From positions 12,139,004 through 12,203,003 of the forward strand of contig OY987239.1 of the NCBI GenBank assembly GCA_963920705.1: a stretch of DNA of 64,000 bases, in the 5' to 3' direction. Made by a program: the position numbers and the translations under genes. Under the pieces are notes generated by a model. It was not told the DNA's origin, searched no databases, and was given only the letters and a program-made list of their open reading frames with translations. This stretch comes from Odiellus spinosus (Eukaryota > Arthropoda > Arachnida > Opiliones > Phalangiidae). Every line of letters begins with the position of its first letter. Position 1 is the first letter of the stretch. Shown here in pieces: positions 33,475-44,554 of the stretch.

Positions 33475-33730
33475 ATTTTTATTAATTGGATAAAAGCTAC
33501 TAAATTCTGATGTTATATTATCCGTTTGATTAAAAGTATAGACTATTTTTCATTCGAGTTAACTTATTCCAAGATTAAGTAAAAATATTTTATCCAAAAA
33601 TGGCGTTATACGTTCGGATAAAAACACTCGAAATTTATTTTCCATGAAAAATAACGAATAAAAAGATGATTTAAAATCTTATCGTTTTATTTCTATCCTT
33701 CGAATTAAAAGTCAATTTGAAATATTTTCT
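33475..33730 (+). repeat. Segment shared with IR D intron 1
   Basis: CTACTAAATTCTGATGTTAT, ATTCCAAGAT, TTATACGTTCGGATAAAA and ATAACGAATAAAAAGATGAT occur in order here (IR B intron 6) and at about 45067-45300 plus 45653-45690 (IR D intron 1). The introns do not correspond, so this is a dispersed repeat or transferred segment. Confidence 0.65.
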
Positions 33731-34378
33731 TATATTTTAGACTCTGGAAACGCGAATTATCCATCGTTATACGTGTTGAAAAGGAGTTAATTTGTAGGTA
33801 GATAAAGCGGCGAAGGCTTATCTTCGGGTAAACCATATAACAATTATACGAATATAGAAATTTCATTGTTTTAGTTACGAACAATTTATCCAAAAATATC
33901 TGAAAATATCCGAATAACGGAAGATAATGGATCGATCCCATTCCGAGCTCTAACTAGTTTTTGTTTTTATTCGTATCGTGTAGGTGTACTCTTAACTCTG
34001 AATGTAAATTGGGTCAACCAATTCAAACTCGAACTAATTTGATAACTGACATGCTTCGATGGTCAGAACCACCTCAATTGGAATCAACTAAATTGACCCT
34101 GAAGGGCATGGAAAGTGTCGCCATTCTCTACACATTTGGAAATGCAATTGCAATCGCTTTCTTTATAATACACATGATTATCAAATTGTCCTACTATCTG
34201 TGCAAAAACTAAAGCACGGATTCTTGTTAATTTTCAATCTCTCTTTCAATTTTCTTCGAGTTTTAAAAGTAAAAATCGATGTTAAATGAGTTTTAACTTG
34301 TTTTTAAAGGTTAGAACTTTAAATTATACTTAAATGCGTTTTCATAAACGCGAGGTGAAATTAACGCGAAGTGTTTAA

Positions 34379-34813
34379 ATGGAGGATGCAACCTAACAAC
34401 AAGTGATTTTTTATCGATTCCTTATTGTTTAAACAGGCCTAATCCACTACTGAAAAAATTTACAAACAAATATTAAACTAGAAATAAATTTAAAACTTAC
34501 CCTGAAAATAGGCTTAGTGAGATTCATGGAGGTCCTGTTTTCCTCGCGTGTCAGGTCTAGCGACCAATCGCGCGCGACTGTAAGTCTCGTGGAGATCTCG
34601 CGTGAACGACGGGCCTTCGCTCATTGGTCGCTAGACCTAACACGGACGCGATTCAGGATCTCCACGAATCCCGCTAAGCCTATTTTCTGGGTAAGTTTTA
34701 AATTTATTTCTAGTTTAATATTTGTTTTGTAAACTTTTTATCGATGGATTAGGCCTATTTAAACAATAAGGAATCGATAAAAAAATCACTTGTAATTAGG
34801 TTGCATACTCCCT
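34379..34813. mobile_element. M4 element copy 2
   Basis: Full M4 between TTAA duplications, with the left terminus mutated to ATGGAGGATGC. It lies 167 bp after the IR B stop. Confidence 0.9.
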
Positions 34814-35220
34814 TTAATAAACACCATAATATTTGAAATGTCTAAGAAGTTGTAAAATAATTATTTATGAATAAAAATCACATTAAAATCAAATGTCAAT
34901 TATTTCAAATTTTGGTTCACTCGAATTTTGCTTGCCAATATTTCTTGATTGGATAAGCCTATTTCTTTCGCTATTCTATGAAAACGCCTCTTACACGAAA
35001 TCTTAGCATTTAAAATAATTGCTAGAAAAATCGTGAAAACTTAAATATTTAAATGCAATTATTATGCGGATGTGGTTGCGGTATTCGATTGATGAAGATC
35101 GGTTGGCATAAAAGGGTAAAGCTAACGCGGATTGATACGTTATGTTAAACTTAATAAGAAAAAAGTAGTTTAAGTCAACTCTTCTTGAGATTAAGTATAC
35201 TTAACGCTATTGAATGTTTC
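34814..35220. other. Spacer after IR B
   Basis: AT-rich sequence. No gene or repeat recognised. Confidence 0.45.
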
Positions 35221-35250
35221 ACGCGCATGCGTCGTGATATTTTAAAATTA
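35221..35250 (+). promoter_or_regulatory. Conserved upstream element of IR genes (relic copy)
   Basis: ACGCGCATGCGTCGTGATAT followed by TTTAAAATTA lies ~75 bp before the orphan exon 1. Near-identical blocks precede IR C and IR D. Confidence 0.55.
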
Positions 35251-35295
35251 CGATTTCTTCTGGACGCTGACAGTATAGACGTCACCACCCGAAGC

Positions 35296-35346
35296 TAGAG
35301 TCAACACGTCCAACAAACTGAAGAGAGTTTTATTGGAATTATAAAG
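35296..35346 (+). pseudogene. Orphan exon 1 of a fifth IR copy, start codon replaced by TAG
   Basis: A 51-nt stretch, the exact length of exon 1 in A-D, ends in ATTGGAATTATAAAG/GTAATA. Read in the homologous frame it gives SQHVQQTEESFIGIIK, like KMYIGIIE of IR A. Codon 1 is TAG. Upstream GACGTCACCACCCGAAG matches GACGTCACAGCCCGAA of A and B. No exons 2-8 follow. Confidence 0.7.
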
Positions 35347-35542
35347 GTAATAAATATATTAAATTTATTGGATATAGCCAATAATATCTATAAGAGCATT
35401 TTGGTCACACTGTCATTTCTTAAATCGATTTGAAACGGTAAAAATCAAACCGATCGATTCAAATCGCAAGCCAGGAATTGTTTTAAGCCTCACGTGTTAT
35501 ATTTATAAATCGATTTATCGTAGCTTTATGTAGCGGTTGTTG

Positions 35543-36240
35543 AAACTTTCGAATCGGTTGTTGAAACTGGTTCCCGAAGCAGTTTCGAGAAATCGAATCA
35601 AATCGTTTCGATAAAAGACGATTTCCCGTTCACACGACTGAAGGGAAACGATTTGAAACGATCTAAATCGATTTCAAGGCCTAGTATGAACGCGGCTGGT
35701 ATGAAACTGGTTCCCGAAGCAGTTTCGAGAAATCGAATCAAATCGTTTCGATAAAAGACGATTTCCCGTTCACACGACTGAAGGGAAACGATTTGAAACG
35801 ATTTAAATCGATTTCAAGGCCTAGTATGAACGCGGCTGGTATGAAACTGGTTCCCGAAGCAGTTTCGAGAAATCGAATCAAATCGATTCGATATAAGACG
35901 ATTTCCCGTTCACACGACTGAAGGGAAACGGTTTAAATCGATGTAAATCGATTCCAAGGCCTAGTATGAACGTGGCTGGTATGAAACTGGTTCCCGAAGC
36001 AGTTTCGAGAAATCGAATCAAATCGTTTCGATAAAAGACGATTTCCCGTTCACACGACTGAAGGGAAACGATTTGAAACGATCTAAATCGATTTCAAGGC
36101 CTAGTATGAACGTGGCTGGTATGAAACTAGTTCCCGAAGCAGTTTCGAGAAATCGAATCAAATCGATTTGAGAAAAGCCGATTTCCCGTTCACACGACTG
36201 AAACGGTTCAAATCAATTCCAAGCTGCCTAGTATGAACGC
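35543..36240. repeat. 140-bp tandem repeat, five units
   Basis: TTCCCGAAGCAGTTTCGAGA recurs every 140 bp (starts near 35571, 35711, 35851, 35991, 36131). Units include CCCGTTCACACGACTGAAG and CCTAGTATGAACGCGGCTGG. Single relatives lie near 57.9 and 59.0 kb. The array fills the place where the fifth IR copy should continue. Confidence 0.92.
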
Positions 36241-36267
36241 AAATTAAATAATGTTTTCGGACGATCT

Positions 36268-36297
36268 ACGCGCATGCGCCATGATATTTTAAATTAT
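36268..36297 (+). promoter_or_regulatory. Conserved upstream element of IR C
   Basis: ACGCGCATGCGCCATGATAT followed by TTTAAATTA lies 61 bp before the start codon. It matches the blocks at 35221 and 44894. Confidence 0.6.
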
Positions 36298-36328
36298 TGC
36301 GTAAGTGCACACGGGACACAGCCTGATC

Positions 36329-39300
36329 ATGACCTTCAGAAGTATCTCGGGTCAAAAAATTCAAACTGGAGTCATAGAGGTAATTATTGATTCCATTCGT
36401 ATTTTCAATCTAAGTGTTATGGGTTTCGTCAAAAGTCTATGACTTTATTCCATGATTTAAAAGTAAACAACGCCCCCTAGCTAAGGTTCAGGTAGACGTT
36501 ATAGGTCTATTTAAATTGGATTTATATTTGGCCAAGAAGGATCAGATAAGGAGAGGAAAAGTGGGGCTGCGTTGAGTTAGAGAGAGAAGAGCCAACCTCC
36601 CACTCGGGTGGAAAGGGGGGATAGGAAATTCTCGAGGTAAACTGTTGTCACGTGGTCGCTAGCTAGCGCGTCTCGTAAAGGATTCGTTTTACCCACGTGA
36701 CAACAATTTACCACGAAACGTCTCTACCCCCGTCTGTCCCCCGTTCTCCCAGAGTGGGAGTTTAGGCCGACGCAGTAGGAGCCGCGCCGTTCCCACTTTT
36801 CCTCTCCTTATCTGATCCTTCTTGATTTGGCAGGAAACTTTAGAGATAGAGTTCCTTCGAGACGTTTACCGATATATTCAAGACATTGCTACAACATACG
36901 CCAACGTAAGGTAAAATTAAAACTAATAAAACCACCCCCTTCTCAGCGAGCATGCGCACCTTAAAATTGATATTAATGGTTAATTTTCATTTTATCTTAG
37001 TTTTGAGTTTATTTTAATTTCGAAAGATGAACTAAACGAAAACACTGTTGTGTTAAATGATGAACTGCCAATGGTAAATATTAAGAATAATGACTTAATT
37101 ATTTAGATAATTGTATTTAAAGATAAATAAAATGATTGAAAATGAAATTTTACCAAATTAGGGGATAGACCTGCTTTTCATGCCTTTCGACTTTTCTCTC
37201 GTGGCGGCATTGAAGAATTATACCGTCACGAAGCTTTCAAACACTTTTATGCCTAGCTGGACATTTTTTTTGTCTCCCGCTCCTAAACCAAGTGTCAACG
37301 CAAACTTACAGTTTCTACCCGTCGAGCCAATAGTAAGTTAGTGGAAAAATAGGCCTAAGAAACTCAGATTTTAAATGTTTTCAACGAGGATCTGTAAATC
37401 AGGGTGGCCACATTTTTTTCAGATTGAAATTCCCAGACCTTTTCCAACGATTTTCACTGACCGTTTAGGCTAATACTACCCAACTTGGGTAGCTCATAAA
37501 AGATCTTGTCCCGTAAGCGCTACAAATTTTGCAATCGCGTTCGCCAACCTTTGTTGCAGGCGTATCTTTGTTCTAATCTATACAACTGACACGCCGTCAG
37601 CTGAGAATATTTTCCGCGGATAATGATTGAAATTTCCTGGCTTCTTGAAAGATCTTTATTAATTCCCTGACTTTTTTGGTTCATTTTCTAATTCTTTGAC
37701 TGTTTTCCCTGACCTGCGGCAACCACGCTGCTGATTTTTCAGAATAATATAGAGCATATACATAAGTCTGAGTAAATATTTACATACAGTGCTGGCTCAA
37801 TTTATTTCTCTGAAATATCACATTTTTTGGGAGGGGGGCGTTAATCCAAGATATAACGCGCAAAAGGTAACTCTGAAAAAGGTTATAGCATTTTGGTTTT
37901 AACTTTGTACAATGTAAAACGGTGCGAATTAATGGAACCTTACAGAGTAGATAGGATCCATGTATTCACCAAAAATATAGACAAATCGGTTCTTGATGAC
38001 GGTGGGAGAAATTTTTCTCGTGTCGACGTGTTTTAATAAAATATTATTATTCAGGTATTAGGGCTATTTACGTTCTTCTTGGTCTTGGTGTCCGGTCTTA
38101 TGTCGTTAGCCATTTTGGACAATAAGAGATCAAAAATTAAACAGTCTACGATGAGTAGATATTGGCAAGCCATAAAAACGTTCTACGTGACATTCAAAGA
38201 TCACTTGTGGCAAAATATTAACCTACTGTTTTGCGAGGGTAAGTATATTTCACGTATATGCACATAAGCCGCTGATATAACTTCAATATGGCTATAGATT
38301 ATTACGTTCCGGTATCTATCCCGTGGAGATTGGCTTTCATGGGTTGGTTATTGGGTATCACGATTATCAGTTTCGAAATCTCCAGTTATTTGAAGTCGGA
38401 ATTCTCAGAGACCAAATACGACAAAGTGGAAACCATCGACGATTTAATGAAACAAGTGGGCAAAATCAAAATCGGAGTCATGGAAGGTGGAGTCGAAGAC
38501 ATGCTTATCACCAATAACGTGCGCCTTATGTTTAATCTTAAATTGATAATGTAATCTAACAATAAGCGTTTAACTTTCTCGATGGTATGTACCCATTTCG
38601 CCCAAAATATTTCGCCCAAAATGATCTATTCCCATTTCGCCCAAGGCATTTTTTGCCCAAAATTATCTATTCCCATTTCGCCCAAGGCATTTTTTGCCCA
38701 AAATGATCTATTCCCATTTCGCCCAATCCTACTTTGCCCAATCGCTTTATCATTTGGCCCTAAATTATCTCTTCCCATTTTGCCCAAACTAAAAATTCCT
38801 TTTCTCAATTCGCCCAATCCCAATTTGCCCAATCGTTTTATCAGTTAGCCTAGAATTATCTATTCCCATTTCGCCCAACCCACAAATTTCTCTTCCCTTT
38901 TCGACTAAAACGATTAAAGCTTAAATCTTTTAAAATTTAAAGTCTTAGTAGGCCAAAAAAGTGACTTTTATTAAATTTAGGTTAGGTTAGGTTAGGTTAG
39001 GTTGGGGGGAAAAAAGTGGAAAAATGTGACTTGGGCAAAATGAGATTGGTCCAAATCACAATTGGGCGAAACGAGATTGGGCGAGAAGACATTAGGCCAA
39101 ATGGGAATTGGGCCAAATGGGAATTGGGCCAACGGGAATTGGGCGAAAAGAAATTGGGCCAAATGGGATTTGGGCGAAAAGAAATTGGGCGAAATGAAAT
39201 TGTGCGAAAAGAAACTGGGCGAAATGGGAATTGGGCGAAATGAAATTGGGCGAAAATAAATTGGGCGAAATGGGGGTAGACCTTATCGATTCCTTATTGT

Positions 39301-40954
39301 TTAAATCAAGAAGGATTAGATAAGGAGAGGAAATGTGGGGCTGCGTTGAGTTAGAGAGAGAAGAGCCAGCCTCCCACTCGGGTGGAAAGGGGGGGATAGG
39401 AAATTCTCGAGGTAAACTGTTGTCACGTGGTCGCTAGCGTCGTTGGCTACTACGCGTCTCATAAAGGATCCGTTTTCCCCACATGACAACAATTTACCAC
39501 GAAACGTCTCTACCCCCGTTCTCCCAGAGTGGGAGTTTAGGCCGACGCGGTACGAGCCGCGCCGTTCCCACATTTCCTCTCCTTATCTAATCCTTCTTGT
39601 TTAAATATAAATATAAATTAAAACAAGGAGATCAGCTGAATTTCTTAGCATTTATTGGTCAACGAGCAATCGAATGTTATTGAAAGTCTCACTGAGATGT
39701 CGCAATGACCTCTAATTCAGCTGACATCCATGAATCCAGCTAAGCCTATTTTGGTGGTAAGTTTTAAATTTAATTCTATAGTTTAATATTTCTTTGTAAT
39801 TTTTGTTTTACTGTTGGATATGTTTATTTAAACGATAAGGAATCGATAAAAAAAAAATCACTTAGGTTGCATTCTCCCTTTAAACAAAATTATTAAATTT
39901 AATTCAAACTGATCAAAAATAAATTAAAATTAATTGGAAATAAATTCCATTCAAAATTGATAAATTGTCGCGAATTGACGTTAAGAAAGTTTAATTTTAC
40001 AAATTAGGCATTAACGGAGAAGAAATTTCAAATACTGGATACAATATTGAGTGGTGATTCAGAAATGGGAGCAAAGATAAGTTTGGAGGATTTGTTCTTT
40101 GGCGACGTTTACGAACAATTGATCATAGGAAAACTCATTTTCATTTCGGGCTTCTTTACGGTTTATACTACCATGACTCATCATTTTAACAACAAGGGTA
40201 CGAGCTTGTTAGACTTCCAGGAGATTTACTATTTTTCGCAGCCCTTAGACGAAAGCTACTCCGCCCTGGTTTTTTCCAACAGTTTCGTCGGAACACCATT
40301 ATCAAAATTTGTTAACCACGCGTAAGTACCCAAGTTTAACTTCGTTCGTGGTGAAAGGGAGTTGGACTGCCTGTTTTAGCAATGAAACGCGCTACTACCA
40401 ACTATATATAGTTTGACGCGGGTTCTAACTCGTCATTGGGGTACACTTTTTACGCGCCGATCTGCTAAGAGATGTCGCTATCGTAGTTCCCATTCTGATC
40501 CTGATTGGCTAAGCTACGACGAGAGAGAGAGAGAGACAAACTAGGCGGTAACCCCTCCCCTCGCGCTTCGAGACTCGACAAGTTTCCCATAGAAACGGAT
40601 GTAACACGCGGAGAGATAGAGTGATATTTGTACCCCAATGGAAGTATCCCCAGCAGCAGTTGGTTAAGGGAAATTTCGAATTGGCCCATTCCCAAATACT
40701 AAGTCAAATTTTCGTTACTTCAAAGCTTAAGGACTACCACAGAATGCGGATTTGATAAACCGATTACGAAGCGCATTTATTTCACGGTTGACATTCTTCG
40801 ATGGTCCGAGCCACCTCAATTGGAATCTACTAAATTGACAGTAAAAGGAATGGAAAGCGTCGCCATGATCTATCTTATCGGAAACGCCATCGCCATCCTC
40901 TACTTTATAATATATTTAGTGGCCATTCTGACCAAATTTCTGTGCAAAAACTAA
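36329..40954 (+). CDS. IR C: divergent ionotropic receptor, intact
   Basis: Exons are 36329-36379, 36834-36910, 37001-37073, 37162-37332, 38055-38238, 38298-38518, 40008-40321 and 40726-40954, encoding 439 residues. Phases equal those of IR A. Same layout: a short S1 half (IDLLFMPFDFSL, PSWTFFLSPAPKP), M1 VLGLFTFFLVLVSGLMS, pore region LWQNINLLFCEG, helix WRLAFMGWLLGITIISFEIS leading to SEFSETKYDKVETIDDL, S2, and a last helix VAMIYLIGNAIAILYFII ending FLCKN. Compared with A it has eight more residues after M1. It forms a close pair with D (C/D clade). Intron 1 has M3 abutting the exon 2 acceptor, intron 4 has M5, and intron 6 (1.5 kb) has three nested elements. The intron 6 donor is the non-ideal AAC/GTGCGC, shared in part with D. 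Ligand unknown. Confidence 0.82.
36533..36824. mobile_element. M3 element copy 3, abutting the IR C exon 2 acceptor
   Basis: Complete M3 with the 7-bp duplication ATTTGGC. Its right end TTTCCTCTCCTTATCTGATC plus CTTCTTG is immediately followed by ATTTGGCAG/GAAACT, so element and duplication form the pyrimidine tract and splice acceptor. Confidence 0.92.
37400..37730. mobile_element. M5 element copy 1 (IR C intron 4)
   Basis: It begins CAGGGTGGCCACATTTTTTT and ends CCTGCGGCAACCACGCTG, diverged from the CAGGGTTGCCACA termini seen elsewhere. Termini of this type are common in hAT-derived elements. It carries a single CCTTTTCCAACGATTTTC unit. Confidence 0.7.
38584..39282. mobile_element. FB3: fold-back with tandem arms and TTAGG centre
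   Basis: The left arm (to ~38880) is a tandem array of CCCATTTCGCCCAA and the right arm (from ~39015) is its inverse, TTGGGCGAAATGGG. A TTAGG-type run lies between them at about 38978-39003. It begins GGTATG and ends TAGACC. Flanks TTCTCGAT and TTATCGAT suggest an 8-bp duplication inside M4. Confidence 0.85.
39307..39599. mobile_element. M3 element copy 4 (nested in M4)
   Basis: Complete M3 with the 7-bp duplication TTTAAAT, inserted in the GTTTAAAT of the M4 terminus. Confidence 0.92.
40432..40640. mobile_element. Possible small element in IR C intron 7
   Basis: This intron is ~290 bp longer than in IR D. The extra sequence contains inverted ends CATTGGGGTACA and TGTACCCCAATG. No target duplication was found. 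Confidence 0.4.
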
Positions 40955-40965
40955 TCTAAAATGTT

Positions 40966-41652
40966 TAATGTTTGTTAGGGATATGAAAGATTTCTAAGGG
41001 ATTTGAAAGATTTCTAAGGGATTTGAAAGATTTCTAAGGGATTTGAAAGATTTCTAAGGGATTTGAAAGATTTCTAAGGGATTTGAAAGATTTCTAAGGG
41101 ATTTGAAAGATTTCTAAGGGATTTGAAAGATTTCTAAGGGATTTGAAAGATTTCTAAGGGATTTGAAAGATTTCTAAGGGATTTGAAAGATTTCTAAGGG
41201 ATATGAAAGATTTCTAAGGGATTTGAAAGATTTCTAAGGGATTTGAAAGATTTCTAAGGGATTTGAAAGATTTCTAAGGGATTTGAAAGATTTCTAAGGG
41301 ATTTGAAAGATTTCTAAGGGATTTGAAAGATTTCTAAGGGATTTGAAAGATTTCTAAGGGATTTGAAAGATTTCTAAGGGATATGAAAGATTTCTAAGGG
41401 ATTTGAAAGATTTCTAAGGGATATGAAAGATTTCTAAGGGATTTGAAAGATTTCTAAGGGATTTGAAAGATTTCTAAGGGATTTGAAAGATTTCTAAGGG
41501 ATTTGAAAGATTTCTAAGGGATTTGAAAGATTTCTAAGGGATTTGAAAGATTTCTAAGGGATTTGAAAGATTTCTAAGGGATTTGAAAGATTTCTAAGGG
41601 ATTTGAAAGATTTCTAAGGGATTTGAAAGATTTCTAAGGGATTTGAAAGATT
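40966..41652. repeat. 20-bp minisatellite directly after IR C
   Basis: About 34 units of GATTTGAAAGATTTCTAAGG, starting 12 bp after the stop codon and therefore probably within the 3' UTR. Units are nearly identical (occasional GATATGAAAG). Confidence 0.95.
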
Positions 41653-41859
41653 TTTTAGATTTATTCGGAATTTAAAAGATTTGTTTGGGAATTTAAAGAT
41701 TCGTGAAGAGTTCTAAATTGGGGAAAACCAAACATTACCGTCCCAAATAGCACGTGCAACCAATACACAAATGTTTATAAAATAATGTTATTTGAATTCG
41801 CGCTCCGACTAAGTCGCCTGCAATCAATATAGTCGCTTGTAATGTAGCTCAAGTGTTAT

Positions 41860-42197
41860 CAGAAGCCGATGAAACCCTCCTTTGAAGTCTATTACTCCCG
41901 GGTCTTGTCTACCCCTCTCTGTATGGGTTAGTTTCAAAAAGCGAGATTCGTACGCCTCCTAACGGTAGATATTTTCGGAGCGGGAGTTCGTCCACCGAAT
42001 ATCTCTAGCAGCCTCGGAGTTCGTCAAAAAAACGTCGTCGTTTGTGGAGAGAGAGAATTTCCAATTTTCCGTAGACAGGGGGATATGAAGTAGGACCCCT
42101 CCGATATGGTAAAATTGTGAATTTTACCCATACAGAGAGGAGCGCTATATGGAACATTAGAGTAGTAGACTTCAAAGGAGGGTTTCATCGGCTTCTG
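41860..42197. mobile_element. M1 element copy 12
   Basis: Complete M1 with the 7-bp duplication GTGTTAT. Confidence 0.93.
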
Positions 42198-42344
42198 GTG
42201 TTATTAATTGTAACTATCATGTAGATGTACGCGGCTATATATTTAATTAAAGTTTTAATTAAACAGCATTAAAACAAGTTCGGTTATTTTGACACAATAT
42301 TTAGTCCGCAGTTACTGTTAGGGTGTTGAATTTTCTGCCTATCA

Positions 42345-42520
42345 TGGCAATACCACTTAGATTCAAAATCTCATGGGGATCTCGTCTTAACGACTAGCCA
42401 TCGCTTATTGGTCTCCGTCCCTTCAACGCTAAAAATTCACCTAATCTCCCTGAATACAGCTAAGCCTATTTTCCTGGTAATTTTGGATTAAGCCTATATT
42501 GTTAGGTTGCATTTTCCCTT
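42345..42520. mobile_element. M4-related fragment
   Basis: Right half of an M4-like element: TCATGGGGATCTCGTCTTAA, CTGAATACAGCTAAGCCTAT and a terminal GTTAGGTTGCATTTTCCCTT. Confidence 0.65.
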
Positions 42521-43011
42521 GAAAATAATTTTTGGTCAAAGTTAAATTTTATCATTAACTTGGCTAAATTTCAATGAGCCGTGTGCAAATATTGCTTCAA
42601 TAATTAGTCAAGTTTAGCCGTTTATTCTAACATAACTAATTTATTCAAACTTATTTATTTTCGGAGTATTCTTTAATGTCAAGGGTAAAATATAATATAA
42701 TATAATATAATAATTACGACAGTTGAGATATTAATTTTTTAACTGGGTTGTGGAGAGTATGGCATGGTACCGATATTCCAAACGTTACCTCATTATAACT
42801 CTGCGTTTTCGCTAAATAAAATTTAATTTGTTGAGTTTTAATGTTTTTCTTGTATTTTTAAAACGAAAGTGGGTTAAATAGAACTCGTTTTCATTGTCTG
42901 GAATTTAACATAACAGAGAAATATTACAAGAAGATACCAAAACGCAGTGCGCCACAAAATTAATTATATAATTAATATTCCAATTAAAATATTACTAGAT
43001 TAGGGTGATAA
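42521..43011. other. Spacer between IR C and IR D
   Basis: AT-rich. A short (TATAA)n run lies near 42692-42710. No gene seen. Confidence 0.45.
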
Positions 43012-44456
43012 CAGGGTTGGCACAGCTTTTTCAGATTCAAATTCTATGACCTTCCCAGGTTTTTCCCTGACCTTTTCCAACGATTTACCCTGACCTTTTC
43101 CAACGATTTACCCTGACCTTTTCCAACGATTTTCCCTGACCTTTTCCAACGATTTTCCCTGACCTTTTCCAACGATTTTCCCTGACCTTTTCCAACGATT
43201 TACCCTGACCTTTTCCAACGATTTACCCTGACCTTTTCCAACGATTTACCCTGACCTTTTCCAACGATTTTCCCTGACCTTTTCCAACGATTTTCCCTGA
43301 CCTTTTCCAACGATTTTCCCTGACCTTTTCCAACGATTTTCCCTGACCTTTTCCAACGATTTTCCCTGACCTTTTCCAACGATTTTCCCTGACCTTTTCC
43401 AACGATTTTCCCTGACCTTTTCCAACGATTTTCCCTGACCTTTTCCAACGATTTACCCTGACCTTTTCCAACGATTTACCCTGACCTTTTCCAACGATTT
43501 ACCCTGACCTTTTCCAACGATTTTCCCTGACCTTTTCCAACGATTTTCCCTGACCTTTTCCAACGATTTTCCCTGACCTTTTCCAACGATTTTCCCTGAC
43601 CTTTTCCAACGATTTACCCTGACCTTTTCCAACGATTTACCCTGACCTTTTCCAACGATTTACCCTGACCTTTTCCAACGATTTTCCCTGACCTTTTCCA
43701 ACGATTTTCCCTGACCTTTTCCAACGATTTACCCTGACCTTTTCCAACGATTTACCCTGACCTTTTCCAACGATTTACCCTGACCTTTTCCAACGATTTT
43801 CCCTGACCTTTTCCAACGATTTTCCCTGACCTTTTCCAACGATTTTCCCTGACCTTTTCCAACGATTTTCCCTGACCTTTTCCAACGATTTTCCCTGACC
43901 TTTTCCAACGATTTTCCCTGACCTTTTCCAACGATTTTCCCTGACCTTTTCCAACGATTTTCCCTGACCTTTTCCAACGATTTTCCCTGACCTTTTCCAA
44001 CGATTTACCCTGACCTTTTCCAACGATTTTCCCTGACCTTTTCCAACGATTTTCCCTGACCTTTTCCAACGATTTTCCCTGACCTTTTCCAACGATTTTC
44101 CCTGACCTTTTCCAACGATTTTCCCTGACCTTTTCCAACGATTTTCCCTGACCTTTTCCAACGATTTTCCCTGACCTTTTCCAACGATTTACCCTGACCG
44201 TTTCGGCTAATACTACCCAATTTTTAACCTTTTATTTTTTATATAATCGCGTTCGCCAAACTGCAGGCGTATCTTTGTTCTAATCTATACAACTGACACA
44301 GTCAGCTGATAATCTTTTCCGCGGATAATGATTGTAATTTCCTGGCTTCTCGAAAGATCTTTAAATTCCCCGACTTTTTAAAATATCTTTAAATTCCCTG
44401 ACCTTTTTGGTTCATTTTCAAATTCCCTGACTTTTCCCTGACCTGTGGCAACCCTG
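43012..44456. mobile_element. M5 element copy 2, swollen by an internal minisatellite
   Basis: It begins CAGGGTTGGCACAGCTTTTT and ends CCTGACCTGTGGCAACCCTG. Its non-repeat parts match M5 at 37.4 and 46.4 kb (GGCGTATCTTTGTTCTAATC, TTTTCCGCGGATAATGATTG). It is ~1.4 kb rather than ~0.3 kb because of the 23-bp array. Confidence 0.82.
43060..44197. repeat. 23-bp minisatellite inside M5
   Basis: About 49 units of CCCTGACCTTTTCCAACGAT plus TT(T/A), A/T variants alternating in runs. The long minus-strand frames of MEKVRENRWKRSGKIVGKG type are by-products of a period not divisible by three. Confidence 0.95.
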
Positions 44457-44554
44457 GATGATGAAAACCCACCTTAAGTTAGATAGAGATAGCTCCGAAA
44501 GCTCTGGCAACTAAAAATTAATTGAATCACTACTCGGCTCAAGTTTTGTTCAAT

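Larger units (their letters stand above)
27567..34212 (+). pseudogene. IR B: ionotropic receptor broken by a 2.8-kb insertion in exon 5
   Basis: Exons are 27567-27617, 28520-28596, 28676-28748, 29156-29326, 29745-29822 (5a), 32647-32735 (5b, including the 7-bp duplication), 32808-33031, 33095-33405 and 33984-34212. Lengths equal those of IR A exon by exon, and the sequence is very close to it. The one lesion is an insertion at 29823-32646 inside exon 5, between the first membrane helix (IAIIRNKTS) and GFWLRLNTF. It brings in-frame stops, so the copy is probably non-functional unless the whole insert is spliced out. Elsewhere no frameshift or stop was found, which suggests recent loss. The 63-nt intron 6 is shared with IR A. 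Confidence 0.82.
38542..39879. mobile_element. M4 element copy 3, carrying nested FB3 and M3 (IR C intron 6)
   Basis: TTAA flanks both ends. The left end (ATTGATAATGTAATCTAACA) is a diverged M4 terminus and the right end GCATTCTCCCT is normal. FB3 and an M3 copy are inserted within it. Confidence 0.78.

Noticed and set aside
38582-39275. Frames in the GCCCAA/GGGCGAAA arrays
   Set aside because: They lie in the arms of fold-back FB3, and peptides are low-complexity by-products.
43200-44220. Overlapping minus-strand frames up to 128 codons (MEKVRENRWKRS repeats)
   Set aside because: A 23-bp period translates identically in all three frames, so openness follows from the repeat alone.
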